NCBI GenBank assembly: GCA_938022205.1
Contig: CALIEB010000014.1
Coordinates: 30,355-94,354 of the forward strand
Source of the DNA: an uncultured Anaerolineae bacterium
Lineage (GTDB): Bacteria; Chloroflexota; Anaerolineae; Aggregatilineales; Phototrophicaceae
Length of the DNA stretch: 64,000 bases
Direction of reading: 5' to 3'
Shown here: positions 27,384-35,363 of the stretch, piece after piece
How positions within the stretch are numbered: the first letter of the stretch is position 1
How the letters are laid out: each line of letters opens with the position of its first letter
Notes under the pieces: generated by a model
Told to the model about the DNA's origin: nothing
The model's database searches: none
The model's input: the letters and a program-made list of their open reading frames with translations, nothing else
Translations under genes and position numbers: made by a program

Positions 27384-29623
27384 GTTATTTCAAGCAATGG
27401 CGCAAAGACCTCATCGCCATCGGTGTGCTATGCGTGCTTTGGCTAGTATTTTTTGGACACATGCTCACGCCCAACTTTAACGAACGTTCGAGCTTCAAGC
27501 AGGGTGACTTTTCAGGGCAGTTTGTGGCGTTCGGCGCGTATCAGTACGCGCGCTGGGTACAAGGCGAAGTGCCACTCTGGAATCCCTACAACAACAGCGG
27601 CATGCCCTTCATCGCTGACCCGCAAGCCGCTGTGTTCTATCCGCCGCGCTTGCTGACGATTGCGCTAGCTTCGCTTAGCGGCGGCTGGAGCTATCGCACG
27701 CTAGAGTTGGAGGCAATGCTGCACGTGCTGGCGTTCTCGCTGGCGTTCTACGCCATGCTGCGCGCCATGACGGCGCATTACAAAGGGGCAAGCGAGGTTA
27801 GCAGCGCAATAGGCGCGGTCATCGCCGCTTACAGCGGCTGGACGAGCGGATACCCCCCGCTGCAGCTGGCAATACTCGAAGCTGCGGCATGGTCGCCACT
27901 GGTCATCATGGGCGTGTACCTTACCACACGCAGCGCAGCTCTGCGTTGGGGATGGTTGTATTTCGCGGGCATGATGCTAGGTTGTTCATGGCTAGCTGGA
28001 CACCCGCAAACAAGCTGGTTTATCACCTATCTTGCCGTTGCTTACTTTAGCTTTCGCGGCTGGCGCGCGCGCGCCACATGGACAAGGGGTGCGCTGGCGT
28101 TAGGCATGTTTGGTGCCGTGACGTTAGGCGCGACAGCTGTCACACTGCTGCCCGGCTTGGAGTATTTGCCGCAAACCGGACGCGCCGAGCTGCTCACATT
28201 CGCCGACAAAGCGGGCGGTTTTCCCCTACACGACGTTGTGCAGTTTTGGCTGCCCTACACAACCACCGTGTTTGCGCCGCTCTACGTTGGACTTGGTGCC
28301 GTCATGCTCATTAGCTTTCACAATGGTGAAAGTATCAGAAAAGACAACAATTATTTTTGGATGGTCGTAGGGATCGTTGCGCTGCTACTGAGCTTTGGCG
28401 GTAACACCCCTGTTTATTCCGTGCTGTATCATGTCCTGCCGGGCTTGAGCTACTTTCGCGGACAAGAGCGCGCGGCGTTTGTCGTTATGTTCAGCATGGC
28501 TACGCTTGTAAGCCACACCCTTTGTTATTGGCATCATCATAACAAGTTAGACACAAGCTGCTTAAGTCTTATAGTCAGCCTGCTGGTAGTACTGCTAGGG
28601 TTTACAAGCGGTATCCTATGGGTAGTTGGCTTGATTGAAGCGCAGCTAGCTACTGTGTTGCTGACTGTCTTCATCTTCGCAATCGGATACCTCGTCAACT
28701 TGTTTTATAACCAAAAACACTACGTAATGCTCAATTCACTTTTCTGGTTTGGCGGTTTAATTACTTTGGAGTTATTTACCTTCAACAGGCAGCTTGAAGC
28801 CGTATATGACCCCTTCCCTGCCGAAAAGCAGCCTGCGCCTTATGCCCAAGACCTGCTCGACATCGTGCGCGCAGATAACAACCAACCCTTCCGCGTCGAC
28901 GGCTTTCGCGGCTTGCGCGACAACTACGGCAGCCAGCTTGAAATAATGGACATGCGCGGCATCAGCCCGCTGTTCTTAACCAGCGCACAAAAGCTCATCT
29001 ACCAACATTACATCAACAACCCGCGCGCTTGGGAAGTTTTCGCCGTGCGCTACGTGTTGAGCGAGCGCGAGCAGTACATCACCACCACCACTGAACGCCT
29101 CGCAGCTAGCGAAGACCGCGACGGTGTGGTCTACTTGCACAAGCTGGTTGACCCACGTCCTTACGCGCATTTTGTCTACGCGGCAGATGTCGTCGACAGC
29201 GACGAGTTCGCGCTTGCGCTGCTCAATGACCCCAACTATCGTCCGCGTGACAAGGTGATTCTGCAGCAGCAGCCCACGCTCACCCTGCCTGAAGCGGCAC
29301 CAGAAGGCGCACGCGCCGAGTTCGTGAGCTACGCGCCTGAGAAGCTCGTGCTGTCGCTAGAAACGCCGGAAAACGGCATCTTGACGCTGGCACACGTCGA
29401 CTACATTGGCTGGCAAGCGCGCTTAGACGGCGCAAACATTCCCATCCTGCGCGCCTACGGCGTGACGATGGCGTTGGAAATTCCCGCCGGCAGCCACACG
29501 CTGGAGCTGGTTTACGACCCGCTCAGCTACCAAGTCGGCTTAGGGCTAAGCCTCATCACGTGGGCAGGCGCGGGTATATGGCTAGTTTACGCGCTGTGGC
29601 GCAGAAGGACAAAACAAGTATGA
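27380..29623 (+). CDS. YfhO-family membrane protein
   Basis: Product of 747 residues with about twelve membrane helices in the first 470 residues and an extracellular domain after that. The early FKQGDFSGQFVAFGAYQYAR and PLWNPYNNSGMPF segments are typical of YfhO-like GT-C proteins, which in Gram-positives help decorate lipoteichoic acid. The start is GTG 27380, with GAGGAGG 9 bases before it, overlapping the previous stop. Bases about 28320-28800, encoding helices in the middle, are clearly AT-richer than the rest of the gene. It overlaps the Wzy-like gene by 4 bases (ATGA). Confidence 0.82.
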   Translation: MSYFKQWRKDLIAIGVLCVLWLVFFGHMLTPNFNERSSFKQGDFSGQFVAFGAYQYARWVQGEVPLWNPYNNSGMPFIADPQAAVFYPPRLLTIALASLSGGWSYRTLELEAMLHVLAFSLAFYAMLRAMTAHYKGASEVSSAIGAVIAAYSGWTSGYPPLQLAILEAAAWSPLVIMGVYLTTRSAALRWGWLYFAGMMLGCSWLAGHPQTSWFITYLAVAYFSFRGWRARATWTRGALALGMFGAVTLGATAVTLLPGLEYLPQTGRAELLTFADKAGGFPLHDVVQFWLPYTTTVFAPLYVGLGAVMLISFHNGESIRKDNNYFWMVVGIVALLLSFGGNTPVYSVLYHVLPGLSYFRGQERAAFVVMFSMATLVSHTLCYWHHHNKLDTSCLSLIVSLLVVLLGFTSGILWVVGLIEAQLATVLLTVFIFAIGYLVNLFYNQKHYVMLNSLFWFGGLITLELFTFNRQLEAVYDPFPAEKQPAPYAQDLLDIVRADNNQPFRVDGFRGLRDNYGSQLEIMDMRGISPLFLTSAQKLIYQHYINNPRAWEVFAVRYVLSEREQYITTTTERLAASEDRDGVVYLHKLVDPRPYAHFVYAADVVDSDEFALALLNDPNYRPRDKVILQQQPTLTLPEAAPEGARAEFVSYAPEKLVLSLETPENGILTLAHVDYIGWQARLDGANIPILRAYGVTMALEIPAGSHTLELVYDPLSYQVGLGLSLITWAGAGIWLVYALWRRRTKQV

Positions 29624-31083
29624 CCGCAACTCAAGCTGTTCAAAACTGGTTTGCACGCCAAAACCCGCGCCGCGTTGCGGTCGTTGTCGGCTTGCTGATG
29701 GGCGTTGCGGCGGGCTTGGTGGGCTTGCTAGCCGTTGTCGTCAGTCCGATTGCCGCGCTGGCAGCGGTGCTGGGCATCGTCGCCGGTCTCATCGTGCTGG
29801 CAGACATTCAGCTCGCGCTTTACGCCATGATTGCCGTGCTGATGCTGCTGCCCTTTGGCACACTGCCGTTTCGCATTGGCATCACCCCCACGTTCTTAGA
29901 TTTGACAATGGGCGCGTTCGTTGCAGTCTACGCCGCCGAGTGGATGACCGGGCAGCGGCGCGGCTTGCAGCTCACGCCCGTCCACGCGCTGATAACATTA
30001 TACGTCATGTGGCTGGTGTTCGCCTTTTTGCTAGGCTTGCAGTACGGCATGCCTACGTCTACCACGCTGCGCCAGTTCACCGAGACTTTGCTAAGCATTG
30101 GCTTGGTGTTTATCTTGGTCGATTTTCTGCGCAAACCGTTGCTGCTGCGACGCGTCGTGCTAGTGATTGCGGCGTTTTTAGCACTGCAAGCGTTGCTCGC
30201 CATAACGCTCTACGCGCTGCCGGATAGACTGGCGGAAAGCCTGCTGCTGCGGCTAGCGCGCATCGGTTATCCCGACGGCGGTGTCATTCGTTATATTGAG
30301 TCCAATCCCGCGCTGGGCGAGCGTGCTATCGGCACGTGGGTCGACCCGAACACGTTGGGCGGGCTGCTGACTGTAGGCGCAGCCATGCTCACGCCACAGC
30401 TGTTCGCCGCCCGCCCGCTCATCCGCCACCGCTGGCTAACATGGAGCGCGTTTGGCTTGACCGCACTCGCGCTCTTTCTCACGTCGTCGCGCGCGTCATT
30501 CCTCGCGCTGGCGGTGGGTTTGTTCTGCATCGTGCTGTTGCGCTATCGACAGTATTTGCCGCTGCTGATAGTAGGTGGGCTGGCATTTGTCAGCTTACCA
30601 CAGACGCAACGCTACATCGGGCGCGTGTTCGAGGCATTTCAGGGCGCAGACCTCGCCACACAAATGCGCATTGGCGAGTGGACAGATGCCCTTGAACTTA
30701 TTCAACGCTACCCCATCGCGGGCATCGGCTTTACTGGCACGCCTTTCCGCAACCTCTACACCGACGTTGCCAACATGTATCTCATCATGGCAAACCAAAT
30801 CGGCTTGGTAGGTGTAGCATTCTTCTTGCTGGCTATGGCAGGTGTGTTCGTCTATGCATGGCGAGCATGGCAGCTAGCGCGCGCCAACCCCGAGCTTGAA
30901 GCCATCCATCTCGGCTTTCACATCGCGCTGCTGGTCGCGCTACTCAACGCTGTTGCCGATTTGTACTTCTTCCGTCTCGACTTCCACGCCTCCATTACGT
31001 GGTTTTGGCTGGTGGTTGCGCTCGCGCTCGCCAGCTCGCGCCTCATCCTGCGCGGCGACTCGCCCCTTTCCAATGCAGGATGA
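29620..31083 (+). CDS. O-antigen ligase/polymerase-like membrane protein
   Basis: Polytopic protein of 487 residues with about ten to twelve helices. The large outer loop has the Wzy_C pattern around NTLGGLLTVGAAML, SSRASFLALAVG and the later YPIAGIGFTGTPFRNLYTDVANMYLIMANQIG, with the conserved Arg and the late G-G-x-N/H-like region. Such proteins polymerise or ligate surface glycans outside the membrane. ATG 29620 overlaps the YfhO stop, with AAGGA upstream. It is the last gene of the four-gene envelope operon. The rpsF promoter lies within its last bases. Confidence 0.83.
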   Translation: MTATQAVQNWFARQNPRRVAVVVGLLMGVAAGLVGLLAVVVSPIAALAAVLGIVAGLIVLADIQLALYAMIAVLMLLPFGTLPFRIGITPTFLDLTMGAFVAVYAAEWMTGQRRGLQLTPVHALITLYVMWLVFAFLLGLQYGMPTSTTLRQFTETLLSIGLVFILVDFLRKPLLLRRVVLVIAAFLALQALLAITLYALPDRLAESLLLRLARIGYPDGGVIRYIESNPALGERAIGTWVDPNTLGGLLTVGAAMLTPQLFAARPLIRHRWLTWSAFGLTALALFLTSSRASFLALAVGLFCIVLLRYRQYLPLLIVGGLAFVSLPQTQRYIGRVFEAFQGADLATQMRIGEWTDALELIQRYPIAGIGFTGTPFRNLYTDVANMYLIMANQIGLVGVAFFLLAMAGVFVYAWRAWQLARANPELEAIHLGFHIALLVALLNAVADLYFFRLDFHASITWFWLVVALALASSRLILRGDSPLSNAG

Positions 31084-31095
31084 CTTTGCTATACT
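31067..31095 (+). promoter_or_regulatory. rpsF-ssb-rpsR promoter
   Basis: TTTCCA (31067-31072) and TATACT (31090-31095) are 17 bases apart, with TGC before the -10. The -35 lies inside the end of the Wzy-like gene. Confidence 0.6.
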
Positions 31096-31190
31096 GTGCG
31101 GGCTTTATTTTTCAGCAGCTTTCCGCTCCACAACGTAGCCGCACGGCGAAGGTGGGGCATACCCGGGGAAAGGAGATCATTACATACCCC

Positions 31191-31556
31191 ATGAAACGTC
31201 CATACGAAGTTGCCGTTGTGATTCGTATCCTCTCTAACGACGAGGAAACCCAGCAAGCCATCGACCAAATCGTGGCATGGATTGAACAGCCCGACAACGA
31301 CGGTGAACCTCAGGGCAAGGTTACCAAAATCGACCGCACGACACTCGGTCGCCGCAAGCTGGCCTACGAAATCGACGGTCAGCGCGATGGCTACTACGTG
31401 CTGTTCTATGCAGACATCGAGCCTACCCACGTTCAGGAGCTAGAACTCAACCTCAAGCTCGCCACAACCGTGCTGCGTCACCTGATTGTGCGCAACGAAG
31501 AGCTTGAGAAAGCCGAGCGCAAAGCCAAAAACAGCCCAGCCCCCGCAACAGAATAA
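31191..31556 (+). CDS. rpsF: 30S ribosomal protein S6
   Basis: Ribosomal protein of 121 residues that partners S18 on the platform of the 30S subunit. It begins KRPYEVAVVIRI, has the LGRRKLAYEI stretch, and ends in the usual charged tail. ATG 31191 gives the canonical beginning. AAAGGAG is present but 15 bases upstream, longer than usual. The leader from the promoter is about 90 bases, room for the S6:S18 autoregulatory hairpin known in other bacteria, but I did not find its conserved motif with confidence. Confidence 0.95.
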   Translation: MKRPYEVAVVIRILSNDEETQQAIDQIVAWIEQPDNDGEPQGKVTKIDRTTLGRRKLAYEIDGQRDGYYVLFYADIEPTHVQELELNLKLATTVLRHLIVRNEELEKAERKAKNSPAPATE

Positions 31557-31582
31557 GGGCATTGCGTCCGTCCGTCGTGTTG

Positions 31583-31588
31583 TATAAT
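31583..31588 (+). promoter_or_regulatory. Possible internal -10 before ssb
   Basis: A consensus TATAAT lies between rpsF and ssb, 45 bases before the ssb start. The best -35 (TTGCGT at 31562-31567) is only 15 bases away, so it may be weak. Confidence 0.35.
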
Positions 31589-31633
31589 GATGACGACTTG
31601 TGACGCTTAAAGCCTAGTAGGGGGATTGTTATC

Positions 31634-32038
31634 ATGGCACGCGGATTGAACAAAGTGTTGATTATTGGGCATGTCGGGCGCGACCCTGAGATGCGCTATA
31701 CACCCAGCGGCAGACCGGTGACCAGCTTCAGCGTCGCCACGAGCCGCTCATGGACATCGGGCGAAGGTGAACGCCACGAAGAAACCGAGTGGTTCAACAT
31801 CGTGGCCTGGGGTAACCTTGCGGAAATTTGCAAGTCACACCTCGCCAAAGGACAGCAAGTTTACATTGAGGGGCGTTTGCAAACGCGCAGCTGGGAAGAT
31901 GAAAGCGGCAAGAAGCACTTCCGCACTGAAGTCGTCGCCAACGAGATGATTATCTTGGGCGACCGCCATCACGACAGCCAAGCCCACAGCAGCGGCGAGC
32001 CAAACCCCGAAGACGACACAGACAATTACGCCTTTTAG
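31634..32038 (+). CDS. ssb: Single-stranded DNA-binding protein
   Basis: Tetrameric SSB of 134 residues with the OB fold: [22 protein letters not shown] at the start, WFNIVAWG and [15 protein letters not shown] in the core. The tail is acidic and ends DNYAF. It thus keeps the aromatic end but lacks the canonical DDDIPF, which binds partner proteins. It sits between rpsF and rpsR, the standard bacterial arrangement. An AGGGGG ribosome site precedes ATG 31634. Confidence 0.96.
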   Translation: MARGLNKVLIIGHVGRDPEMRYTPSGRPVTSFSVATSRSWTSGEGERHEETEWFNIVAWGNLAEICKSHLAKGQQVYIEGRLQTRSWEDESGKKHFRTEVVANEMIILGDRHHDSQAHSSGEPNPEDDTDNYAF

Positions 32039-32076
32039 CTGGCAACCTAGCTAACCTTAGAAATGGAGACAACACA

Positions 32077-32355
32077 GTGAGCGATTATAACGAACGTGAC
32101 AACGAAGAGCGTGGCGGCTATCGCGCGCGGCGTGCTGACCGTGAACGCACACCACGCGGGCGCACCCACTGCCCCGAAGGCAAGTGCTTTGATTACAAAG
32201 ACGTGGAAACACTCAAACGTTTCATTGGCGAAACCGGCAAAATTAAGCCACGTCGCCAAACGGGCAACTGCGCCCGCTGCCAGCGCGAGCTTGCCCGCGA
32301 AATCAAGCGAGCGCGCCATTTGGCACTGCTGCCCTACGTTGATGTGACAGACTAG
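32077..32355 (+). CDS. rpsR: 30S ribosomal protein S18, zinc-binding form
   Basis: Product of 92 residues. The core [19 protein letters not shown] matches S18. Four cysteines (32, 37, 65, 68) form the zinc-ribbon (C+) version. The N-terminus is extended and Arg-rich. The start is GTG 32077 with GGAG eight bases upstream. It follows ssb by 38 bases. Confidence 0.94.
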   Translation: MSDYNERDNEERGGYRARRADRERTPRGRTHCPEGKCFDYKDVETLKRFIGETGKIKPRRQTGNCARCQRELAREIKRARHLALLPYVDVTD

Positions 32356-32414
32356 CCGACCTGTGGCGGGGGCCGCGGATGCTGCGCCCCTGCCGCCTCA
32401 CAAGGAGTTTTTGC

Positions 32415-33746
32415 ATGTCAAAACGTCAAACAACGGGTATGCCTAAAGTTCGCAAGGTGGACGAAGCCGCCAAAGGTCAGCCAACGTTTTTCGACAAACT
32501 CTTGGGCAATCCCACCACGCGCATTGAGCGTGAAGAAGCCATCAATCGCCTCATCATTCGCGGAGTGGGCGCGCTCATTGTCGTGGTTGCCGTGCTTATC
32601 ACCTTTAGCGTGGTTTATGACCAAATTATTGTTCCCAACCAAACGGTTGCTACTGTCAACGGCGAAGCCATTCGCGTATCGGAGTTCCGCGAGCGCGTGC
32701 TGTTCGAGCGCGCCCGCCTTGTGAACGACCTCAACAGCATCGCCTCGCAGGCGCAAGCCTTCGGCATGGATGTCAACCAACTGTTCACAAGCGAACCCTA
32801 CGCCACATGGCTCAACGAGGTCAACTTCCCTGACCAGCTGGGGCGGCGCGTGCTGGATGACCTTGTCAACGACACCCTAGCGCGCCAAGAAGCCGCCAAG
32901 CTCAACGTGGTTGTCGACGACGCAGCTGTACAAGCGCAAATCAACAGCTTCTTCAACTACGACCCCACCGCTGTAGCGTTGATTGGTGCCGAACCGACCG
33001 AAACGCCTATCCCGACTGAAACGCCCACGCCTTTTGTGTCGCCAACCCCGTCGCCGACTGCTACTAGCACGCCGCTGCCGACCGCCACGCCCACGCCTAA
33101 CCCAGAAGCGACCGCCGAAGCCACGCAAGAACCTGTCGAACCTACGCCGACGTTCCCGCCCGTGCCAACGCGCAGCCAAGAGGAAGTGCGCAGTCAATTT
33201 GAAGAACAAGTGCGCAACTACCGCAGCGGGCTGCAGCGGTCTAGCGGCGTAACCGGCGCGACGATTGACGCTTATTTTGAACGCCTTGCCCTGCAAGACG
33301 CTATCGCCAAAGCGTTGACCAACGGCGGCGAAACCACAACTTATGTCAACGTCCGCCACATCCTCGTAGCGACGCTTGAAGAGGCGTTGGATGTCATCGC
33401 AGCGTTAGAAAAAGGCGAATCGTTTGCGGCATTGGCGCGCGCTGTCTCGAGCGACACCGGCAGCGGCGCGAACGGCGGCGAACTAGGTTGGAGCCCTGCT
33501 AGCAACTACGTGCCAGAGTTTAAGGCTGCCGCGCTTACGCTGCCGATTGGCGAAATTAGTGAACCTGTACAAACCCAGTTTGGCTACCACATTCTCCAAG
33601 TGCGCGGACGCGAAGAGCGTGCCATCGCGCCGAACGACCGCAGCCGCGTGTTGCAAGCCACGTATGCCGAATGGATTAAGCGAGTGCGCGAGGAAAACGC
33701 CGCCAACGTGGTCATCAGCGACAATTGGCTGGATTACATGCCTTAA
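32415..33746 (+). CDS. Membrane-anchored parvulin-type peptidyl-prolyl isomerase
   Basis: Foldase of 443 residues acting outside the membrane. One helix lies at about 43-64, followed by a SurA/PrsA-like chaperone region (about 72-300) that starts ATVNGEAIRVSEFRER. It is interrupted at about 195-255 by a Thr/Pro-rich stretch (ETPTPFVSPTPSPTATSTP). The rotamase domain spans about 310-405 and has VRHILVATLEEA, GGELGW and QTQFGYHILQV. It probably folds exported proteins as PrsA does in Gram-positives. AAGGAG lies seven bases before ATG 32415. The Thr/Pro insert inside the chaperone domain is unusual. Confidence 0.9.
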   Translation: MSKRQTTGMPKVRKVDEAAKGQPTFFDKLLGNPTTRIEREEAINRLIIRGVGALIVVVAVLITFSVVYDQIIVPNQTVATVNGEAIRVSEFRERVLFERARLVNDLNSIASQAQAFGMDVNQLFTSEPYATWLNEVNFPDQLGRRVLDDLVNDTLARQEAAKLNVVVDDAAVQAQINSFFNYDPTAVALIGAEPTETPIPTETPTPFVSPTPSPTATSTPLPTATPTPNPEATAEATQEPVEPTPTFPPVPTRSQEEVRSQFEEQVRNYRSGLQRSSGVTGATIDAYFERLALQDAIAKALTNGGETTTYVNVRHILVATLEEALDVIAALEKGESFAALARAVSSDTGSGANGGELGWSPASNYVPEFKAAALTLPIGEISEPVQTQFGYHILQVRGREERAIAPNDRSRVLQATYAEWIKRVREENAANVVISDNWLDYMP

Positions 33747-33767
33747 ATCAGCACGACGAGAAAAGCG

Positions 33768-33797
33768 AACGGGCGTAGCAAACGCCCGTTTTTGTTT
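33768..33797 (+). terminator. Intrinsic terminator after the isomerase gene
   Basis: A 9-bp stem (AACGGGCGT, 33768-33776 with 33782-33790) has a 5-base loop and is followed by TTTGTTT. Its end touches the stop codon of the convergent gene. Confidence 0.85.
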
Positions 33798-34716
33798 ACA
33801 CGCCCAAGTAGTCTGCCATGCGCGGCACAAAGTCCGTGAGCGCGCGAATGCCTTCGGCAAAGGCAGCGGCATCCGCCCCAATGATGAGCGTTGGCACGTC
33901 GTTCTCGGTGTGGTGGCGCATGTCCAACGCCTCTAAATTCCCATGGTCGCTGGTCAAAATCACCAAGCCCTCGTCGGGCTGCCAAAGCGACAAAATTCCC
34001 GCCAGCACACCGTCCAAGCGTTCTAAGAATGCCACTCCTTGCGCTAGCGTGCCACGATGCCCAACGTAATCCGTCAGCCAATGCGAGTGCATGGCGAAAT
34101 CGTAGCGACGCGAAAGCTCAACGAGCAGCTGCCCCGCCTCTTGCGGCGTGTAAAGCGGCGTGTCAGTGAGCTTGAGATGCGAGTGCCACTCCTGCCCTGT
34201 CCATTCTGCCGTCAGTGCCTCGCGGCGGCGCAGCGCGTCCGCATCAAACAGGGCTTGACCGCTGGCAAGAGCGGCGTGCTGGATGCTAGAAGGCAAGGTT
34301 TTTCCGCGCGCAATGCTGGCTAACAAGCTGGGTGGGTAAGCGTCCAAAAGTGCAGCACGCTTGCCCGCACGGCGCACGCGCATAAAAAAATTGTCCTCGT
34401 CCAAAATCGCGCGGGTTGGCGCGTTGGGCTTAGGTCCATAGTGTTCGCCGACACGCTGCGGCACGTTCACCCCCGTGAGAATGGCAGCTTGCGACGTGCC
34501 GCTTTGCGGTCGCCCCGCCACGCCCAAGCGCGGGTCGGTCGGCACGAATGCCGCCTGTGCATTCGTCTCACGCCCTATCCCACGCAGCCAACGTTTGCCG
34601 TTGGTGAGGCGCGTCATCGTCGGCAAGTGAGCCGCCGCAAAGGGGTTATGCTCGGGGTCATCGTCGCCCAAGCCCACGCCATCGACAAACAAAAACAGAA
34701 TGCGCTTGGCACACAT
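33796..34716 (-). CDS. Alkaline-phosphatase-superfamily metalloenzyme
   Basis: Product of 306 residues related to phosphoglycerate mutase (BPG-independent), phosphopentomutase and nucleotide pyrophosphatases. The metal and nucleophile sites are visible: FVDGVGLGDDD (Asp12) at the start, SGTSQAAILTGVN carrying the Ser/Thr nucleophile, HSHWLTDYVGH in the middle and ILTSDHGNLE near the C-terminus. It is shorter than independent PGM (about 510) and lacks its inserted domain, so the substrate is uncertain. It starts two bases after the preceding MBL stop and is probably co-transcribed with it and murJ. Confidence 0.82.
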   Translation of the reverse strand: MCAKRILFLFVDGVGLGDDDPEHNPFAAAHLPTMTRLTNGKRWLRGIGRETNAQAAFVPTDPRLGVAGRPQSGTSQAAILTGVNVPQRVGEHYGPKPNAPTRAILDEDNFFMRVRRAGKRAALLDAYPPSLLASIARGKTLPSSIQHAALASGQALFDADALRRREALTAEWTGQEWHSHLKLTDTPLYTPQEAGQLLVELSRRYDFAMHSHWLTDYVGHRGTLAQGVAFLERLDGVLAGILSLWQPDEGLVILTSDHGNLEALDMRHHTENDVPTLIIGADAAAFAEGIRALTDFVPRMADYLGV

Positions 34717-34718
34717 GG

Positions 34719-35363
34719 CTAGATGCCTGCTAAAAAGGGGTTGGTTTGGCGTTCTATGCCGATAGTCGTTATGCCCATATGCCCCGCTAAGACTTTTACG
34801 TCGTCATCCAACGTCAAAAGCTGCGTCTGGATAGAGTGCATAAGTAAGTCATAGTCGCCGCCTATCAGGTCGGTGCGCCCAATGCTGCCGGCAAACAGCG
34901 TGTCCCCCGCGAAGACCACGCGCTGGTCAGGCATATAGAACGCCAAGTGACCGTCCGCGTGACCGGGCGTATGGCGTGTCTCAAGGCGTATCGCGCCAAC
35001 CGTCAGCGTTTCGGATACGCTCGTCAGCAGGCGGTCGGGCTTAGCAGCTTCAGGAAGCAGCCCTAAACCAAACACGCGCCCTTGCACAGGCAGCATCTCC
35101 AACATCGGCACAGCATCGGCGTGAATGTAAAACGGCGCACCCGTCAGCTCTTTCAACGCCTTGCTCGCCATCACGTGGTCAAAGTGCGCGTGCGTTGCCA
35201 GCACCAATGCCAGCGTGCAGCCGCTTTCCTGCACGGCGCGGTAGAGCGTTGGCGCGTCATCGACCGGGTCAATCAACACCGCCTGCTTGCTTTCGCTGTC
35301 GGTAATCACATAGCTGTTGGTGCTAAACATCCCCAACGTCATCATCTTGATTTGAATGCTCAT
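34719..35363 (-). CDS. MBL-fold hydrolase, glyoxalase II-like
   Basis: Metallo-beta-lactamase-fold enzyme of 214 residues with ATHAHFDH (HxHxDH), HTPGHADGH, FAGDTLF and a late AGHMG, giving the full two-metal site. The ending IGIERQTNPFL matches the YcbL-type single-domain hydrolases that cleave lactoyl-glutathione-like thioesters, but here the thiol partner is unknown. AGGAGG precedes ATG 35363. It overlaps the murJ stop by 4 bases. Confidence 0.88.
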   Translation of the reverse strand: MSIQIKMMTLGMFSTNSYVITDSESKQAVLIDPVDDAPTLYRAVQESGCTLALVLATHAHFDHVMASKALKELTGAPFYIHADAVPMLEMLPVQGRVFGLGLLPEAAKPDRLLTSVSETLTVGAIRLETRHTPGHADGHLAFYMPDQRVVFAGDTLFAGSIGRTDLIGGDYDLLMHSIQTQLLTLDDDVKVLAGHMGITTIGIERQTNPFLAGI

